64,000 nt of DNA, taken from assembly GCF_036181745.1 (NCBI RefSeq), contig NZ_CP108080.1, positions 6,451,501-6,515,500 of the forward strand. Direction: 5' to 3'. How positions within the stretch are numbered: the stretch's first letter is position 1; each line of letters begins with the position of its first letter. Origin of the DNA: Streptomyces sp. NBC_00259. Lineage in GTDB: Bacteria > Actinomycetota > Actinomycetes > Streptomycetales > Streptomycetaceae. The notes beneath the pieces were generated by a model, which did no database searches, was not told the origin of the DNA, and saw only the letters and a program-made list of their open reading frames with translations. The translations under genes were made by a program, and so were the position numbers. Below, piece after piece: positions 60,924 to 64,000 of the stretch.

Positions 60924-61436
60924 GTGTCCTCGACTTCCGTACCGGGCCTCGCCCGGTTCAACACCTCGGCGGACAGTGAGGCCCAGGCCGTACTGCACGA
61001 GGTGTGCGCGAGCTCGGCATGGGGCAGCAAGCTGCTCGCCCAGCGCCCGTACGCCACCGCGGAAGCCCTCTTCGCCGCCAGTGACGCCGCCATGGCCGAG
61101 CTGACCGCGGACGATCTGGCCGAAGCGATGGCCGGGCACCCGCCCATCGGCCGTCCCAGGCCCGGCGACCCGACCTCCTCCCGGGAGCAGAGCGGGATGG
61201 CCGGTGCCACCGTGGAACTCAAGGCCGAGATGCTCGAACTCAACCTGGCCTACCAGGACAGGTTCGGCCATGTCTTCCTGATCTGCGCCACCGGCCGCAC
61301 CGGTGAGCAGATGAGGGACGCCGTCCGTGAGCGGATCGACAACTCGCCGGAGCAGGAGCGGGAGATCGTCCGCACCGAGCTGGGCAAGATCAACCGCATC
61401 CGGCTGGCCCGCCTCGTGGAGGAAGAGAACCGATGA
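60924..61436 (+). CDS. uraD: OHCU decarboxylase
   Basis: 170 residues. LARFNTSADSEAQAVLHEVC, SAWGSKLLAQRPYATAEALF, the catalytic His in AGHPPIGRP, SREQSGM, FLICATGRTGEQM and GKINRIRLARLV are the signature of 2-oxo-4-hydroxy-4-carboxy-5-ureidoimidazoline decarboxylase, which gives S-allantoin in urate breakdown. The GTG at 60924 with GGAGG five bases upstream is the start; the longer frame runs through the promoter. First gene of a coupled uraD-uraH-uricase operon. Confidence 0.93.
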   Translation: MSSTSVPGLARFNTSADSEAQAVLHEVCASSAWGSKLLAQRPYATAEALFAASDAAMAELTADDLAEAMAGHPPIGRPRPGDPTSSREQSGMAGATVELKAEMLELNLAYQDRFGHVFLICATGRTGEQMRDAVRERIDNSPEQEREIVRTELGKINRIRLARLVEEENR

Positions 61437-61831
61437 GCACCGAGACCACAGCGTCGGTGTCCACACACATCCTGGACACCAGCATCGGCCGCCCCGCCGA
61501 GGGCGTCGCCATCTCCCTGTCGGCCCGCGAGGGCTCGGGCGCGGAGTGGGTGGCGCTCGGCGGAGGCGCGACCGACGCGGACGGGCGCTGCAAGGACCTG
61601 CCGGCGCTGCCGGAGGGCACGACCCACGTACGGCTCGACTTCGAGACCGAGGCGTACTTCGCGAAAAAGCAAGCCGATGCGCAGCAGGACGCCCCCGCGA
61701 ATCGGGACAGCGGTGCGGCCGGAGTGTTCTTCCCCGAGGTGGCGATCACCTTCGCCGTCGTACCGGGCGAGCACTACCACGTACCGCTGCTGCTCAACCC
61801 GTTCGGCTACTCCGTTTACCGAGGGAGCTAG
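61433..61831 (+). CDS. uraH: 5-hydroxyisourate hydrolase
   Basis: 132 residues, a transthyretin-related protein. The N-terminal STHILDTSIGRPA carries the active-site His, and the C-terminus LLLNPFGYSVYRGS ends in the diagnostic YRGS tetrapeptide. It hydrolyses 5-hydroxyisourate, the uricase product, to OHCU. The ATG overlaps the uraD stop (ATGA). Confidence 0.95.
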   Translation: MSTETTASVSTHILDTSIGRPAEGVAISLSAREGSGAEWVALGGGATDADGRCKDLPALPEGTTHVRLDFETEAYFAKKQADAQQDAPANRDSGAAGVFFPEVAITFAVVPGEHYHVPLLLNPFGYSVYRGS

Positions 61832-61836
61832 CAGAC

Positions 61837-62760
61837 ATGCCCACGATTCTCGGCCAGAACCAGTACGGCAAAGCAGAGAACCGCGTCGTCAGGATCACGC
61901 GGGACGGCGACACCCACCACATCAAGGACCTCAACGTCTCCGTCGCGCTCTCCGGAGACATGGACGACGTCCACTACTCCGGCTCGAACGCCAACGTCCT
62001 GCCGACCGACACCACCAAGAACACGGTGTACGCGTTCGCCAAGGAGTACGGCATCGAGTCCGCCGAGCAGTTCGGCATCCACCTCGCCCGTCACTTCGTG
62101 ACCTCCCAGGAGCCGATCCACCAGGCGCGCATCCGCATCGAGGAGTACGCCTGGGAGCGCATCGCGACCTCCGACGCCAACTCCAAGTTCATCGGCGCCG
62201 ACGAGGTCAAGCACTCCTTCGTCCGCAAGGGCCAGGAGACCCGGGTCACCCAGATCACCTACGACGGCGAGTCCTGGGAGGTCGTCTCCGGGCTCAAGGA
62301 CCTGATCGTCATGAACTCGACGAACTCCGAGTTCTGGGGCTACGTCAAGGACAAGTACACGACGCTCCAGGAGGCGTACGACCGCATCCTGGCCACCCAG
62401 GTCTCCGGCCGCTGGCGGTTCAACTGGACCGACGACGAGCAGAAGATGCCGAACTGGGAGAAGTCCTACGAGCAGGTCAGGAAGCACATGCTCCAGGCCT
62501 TCGCCGAGACGTACTCCCTGTCGCTGCAGCAGACGCTGTACCAGATGGGCTCACGCATCATCAACAACCGCGCGGAGATCGACGAGGTCCGCTTCTCCCT
62601 GCCGAACAAGCACCACTTCCTCGTCGACCTGGAGCCGTTCGGCCTCAAGAACGACAACGAGGTCTACTTCGCCGCCGACCGCCCGTACGGCCTGATCGAG
62701 GCCACGATCCTGCGGGACGGCGTCGAGCCGCGCATCCCGGTCGACACGACCAACCTCTGA
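61837..62760 (+). CDS. pucL: urate oxidase (uricase)
   Basis: 307 residues, a tunnel-fold uricase. The active-site Lys lies in NQYGKAENRVV, the Thr in PTDTTKNTVYAF, and the conserved His and Phe in KHSFVRKGQ and STNSEFWGY; RWRFNW and LPNKHHFLVDLEPFGL are further signatures. It oxidises urate to 5-hydroxyisourate with O2 and releases H2O2, linking it to katA. It follows uraH by 5 bp. The order uraD-uraH-uricase is the reverse of the reaction order. Confidence 0.97.
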   Translation: MPTILGQNQYGKAENRVVRITRDGDTHHIKDLNVSVALSGDMDDVHYSGSNANVLPTDTTKNTVYAFAKEYGIESAEQFGIHLARHFVTSQEPIHQARIRIEEYAWERIATSDANSKFIGADEVKHSFVRKGQETRVTQITYDGESWEVVSGLKDLIVMNSTNSEFWGYVKDKYTTLQEAYDRILATQVSGRWRFNWTDDEQKMPNWEKSYEQVRKHMLQAFAETYSLSLQQTLYQMGSRIINNRAEIDEVRFSLPNKHHFLVDLEPFGLKNDNEVYFAADRPYGLIEATILRDGVEPRIPVDTTNL

Positions 62761-62777
62761 CACGGGACCGGTACGGC

Positions 62778-62800
62778 CCCGCCCGCCCCGACCGGGCGGG
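62778..62800 (+). terminator. probable terminator after uricase
   Basis: CCCGCCCG (62778-62785) pairs with CGGGCGGG (62793-62800) over a 7-base loop, 18 bp after the stop. There is no T tract. Confidence 0.55.
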
Positions 62801-62832
62801 TCCGCACCGGACCGGAGGGACCAGGTGGTTTC

Positions 62833-62930
62833 CTTGACACCCGCACGGACAGCCGCACGGACACGTTCACGGACAGCCGCGCGGACCCGTTCACGGACAC
62901 CCGCACGGACACGATCACGCCGTGCGGGAG
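62833..62930 (+). repeat. short imperfect tandem repeats in the uricase-amidohydrolase gap
   Basis: CACGGACA or CGCGGAC recurs about eight times at 10-14 bp spacing (e.g. CCGCACGGACACGTTCACGG). This is most of the 360-bp gap between the stop at 62760 and the next ATG. No gene is visible in the gap; the next gene therefore probably has its own promoter. Confidence 0.65.
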
Positions 62931-63120
62931 CAGCCGCGGCGGTCCTGCTCGACCGGTCCTCCCGCGTGTCCCTCCCCCAGACCGCCCACCCGGCCCTGTA
63001 TCTGTTCTCCGACCTGTCCTTCCATCCTTTCGGCACCCACAGTCACGCCGCTGTGGCACTCAAATCTCCCAGGGTCCTGCCGTGCCCTCACCGCCACTGA
63101 GAGACAAAGGACGCACCGCC

Positions 63121-64000
63121 ATGGCAGCACCGGCAGCAGCCCCGCGCATCGTCATCGAGAACTGTGCGATCGCGACCGTGGACGCCGACGACACCGAGTA
63201 CGTCTCGGGCCACATCGTCGTCGCCGGCAACCGGATCGAGTCGATCGGCGCCGGCAAGGCACCCGAGAACCTGGAGAACGTGGTCCGCCGCGTCGACGGC
63301 ACCGGCCACCTCGCCACCCCGGGCCTGGTCAACACGCACCACCACTTCTACCAGTGGATCACCCGCGGTCTGGCCACCGACCACAACCTCTTCAACTGGC
63401 TCGTCGCCCTCTACCCGACCTGGGCGCGCATCGACGAGCAGATGACGTACGCCGCCGCGCAGGGCTCCCTCGCGATGATGGCGCGCGGCGGCGTCACCAC
63501 CGCGATGGACCACCACTACGTCTTCCCGAGGAACTCCGGCGACCTCTCCGGCTCCATCATCCGGGCCGCGTCCGAGCTGGGTGTCCGCTTCACCCTGGCC
63601 CGCGGATCGATGGACCGCAGCGAGAAGGACGGCGGACTGCCGCCGGACTTCGCCGTCGAGACCCTCGAAGGCGCCCTGGCCGCCACCGAGGAGACCATCG
63701 ACCGGCACCACGACGCCTCCTTCGACTCGATGACGCAGATCGCGGTCGCCCCCTGCTCCCCGTTCTCGGTCTCCACCGAACTGCTCAAGCAGGGCGCGGA
63801 ACTGGCCCGGCGCAAGGGCGTACGCCTCCACACCCACGGCAGCGAGACCGTGGAGGAGGAGAAGTTCTGCCACGAGCTGTTCGGCATGGGCCCGACCGAC
63901 TACTTCGAGTCGACCGGCTGGCTCGGCGAGGACGTGTGGATGGCGCACTGCGTCCACATGAACGACTCCGACATCGAGGCCTTCGCCCGCACGAAGACCG
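63121..64000 (+). CDS. 8-oxoguanine/guanine deaminase-like amidohydrolase (3' end beyond window)
   Basis: The visible part is 293 residues. The metal-binding TPGLVNTHHHFYQWITRGL near residue 68, MDHHYVFP, LHTHGSETVEEEKFC and MAHCVHMND are the AtzB/TrzN-type amidohydrolase signature used by 8-oxoguanine deaminase (which makes urate) and by hydroxyatrazine hydrolases. Given the uricase operon next door, 8-oxoguanine or guanine deamination is the likely reaction. The ATG at 63121 follows AAAGGA. The remaining third and the final metal Asp lie outside the window. Confidence 0.88.
   Translation, partial: MAAPAAAPRIVIENCAIATVDADDTEYVSGHIVVAGNRIESIGAGKAPENLENVVRRVDGTGHLATPGLVNTHHHFYQWITRGLATDHNLFNWLVALYPTWARIDEQMTYAAAQGSLAMMARGGVTTAMDHHYVFPRNSGDLSGSIIRAASELGVRFTLARGSMDRSEKDGGLPPDFAVETLEGALAATEETIDRHHDASFDSMTQIAVAPCSPFSVSTELLKQGAELARRKGVRLHTHGSETVEEEKFCHELFGMGPTDYFESTGWLGEDVWMAHCVHMNDSDIEAFARTKT

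Overview
The window is a chromosomal segment of a high-GC actinomycete, almost certainly Streptomyces or a close relative. Coding positions are strongly GC-biased, stop-to-start overlaps (ATGA, GTGA) are common, GTG starts are frequent, and there are typical families: ScfR-type and SAV_915 proteins, a SpoIIE-type phosphatase with a fused kinase-like ATPase domain, an mce operon, and a REP-like repeat of the kind scattered through Streptomyces intergenic DNA. No rRNA, tRNA, CRISPR array or intact insertion sequence was seen.

Region 1 (1-28.4 kb) is a patchwork of small, mostly single-gene units. It holds an alpha/beta hydrolase broken by an in-frame stop, two short-chain dehydrogenases, an iron-box-controlled siderophore ABC transporter operon (ATPase, lipoprotein, double permease), a BtuF-like binding protein, a ScfR-type regulator that has lost its DNA-binding N-terminus, a peroxiredoxin, two TetR regulators, a methyltransferase, a dienelactone hydrolase, an epoxide hydrolase, a methionine aminopeptidase paralogue, a choice-of-anchor K protein, a divergent old yellow enzyme/MerR pair, CorA, an AlkZ-like DNA glycosylase and a diaminopimelate decarboxylase with a repeat-expanded N-terminus. 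Several of these have clear palindromic operators, and some look leaderless.

Region 2 (28.5-34.5 kb) has a LysE exporter and a GAF-LuxR regulator that faces two translationally coupled acyl-CoA synthetase genes across twin palindromes.

Region 3 (35.5-64 kb) is a purine/ureide and glyoxylate catabolic locus: gcl, glxR and hyi (glyoxylate to glycerate), katA, and uraD-uraH-uricase plus an 8-oxoguanine/guanine deaminase-like amidohydrolase cut by the window end. Urate is oxidised to allantoin with release of H2O2. Allantoin breakdown (elsewhere) yields glyoxylate, which gcl condenses to tartronate semialdehyde. Two shared DNA elements tie the locus together. A 36-bp double operator lies in front of both gcl and hyi. 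A CAACA-N3-TGTTG element overlapping the -35 lies in front of both katA and uraD.

Set inside this locus are two other systems. One is a two-gene unit of a membrane PP2C phosphatase and an orphan solute-binding lipoprotein (37.7-41.9 kb). The other is an 11-gene mce lipid-import operon (46.1-57.0 kb) preceded by a MITE-like inverted-repeat element, a sigma factor predicted to be membrane-anchored, and a lytic transglycosylase. Simple tandem repeats (9, 12, 15 and 18 bp, in frame) have expanded termini or linkers of several unrelated proteins in the window.
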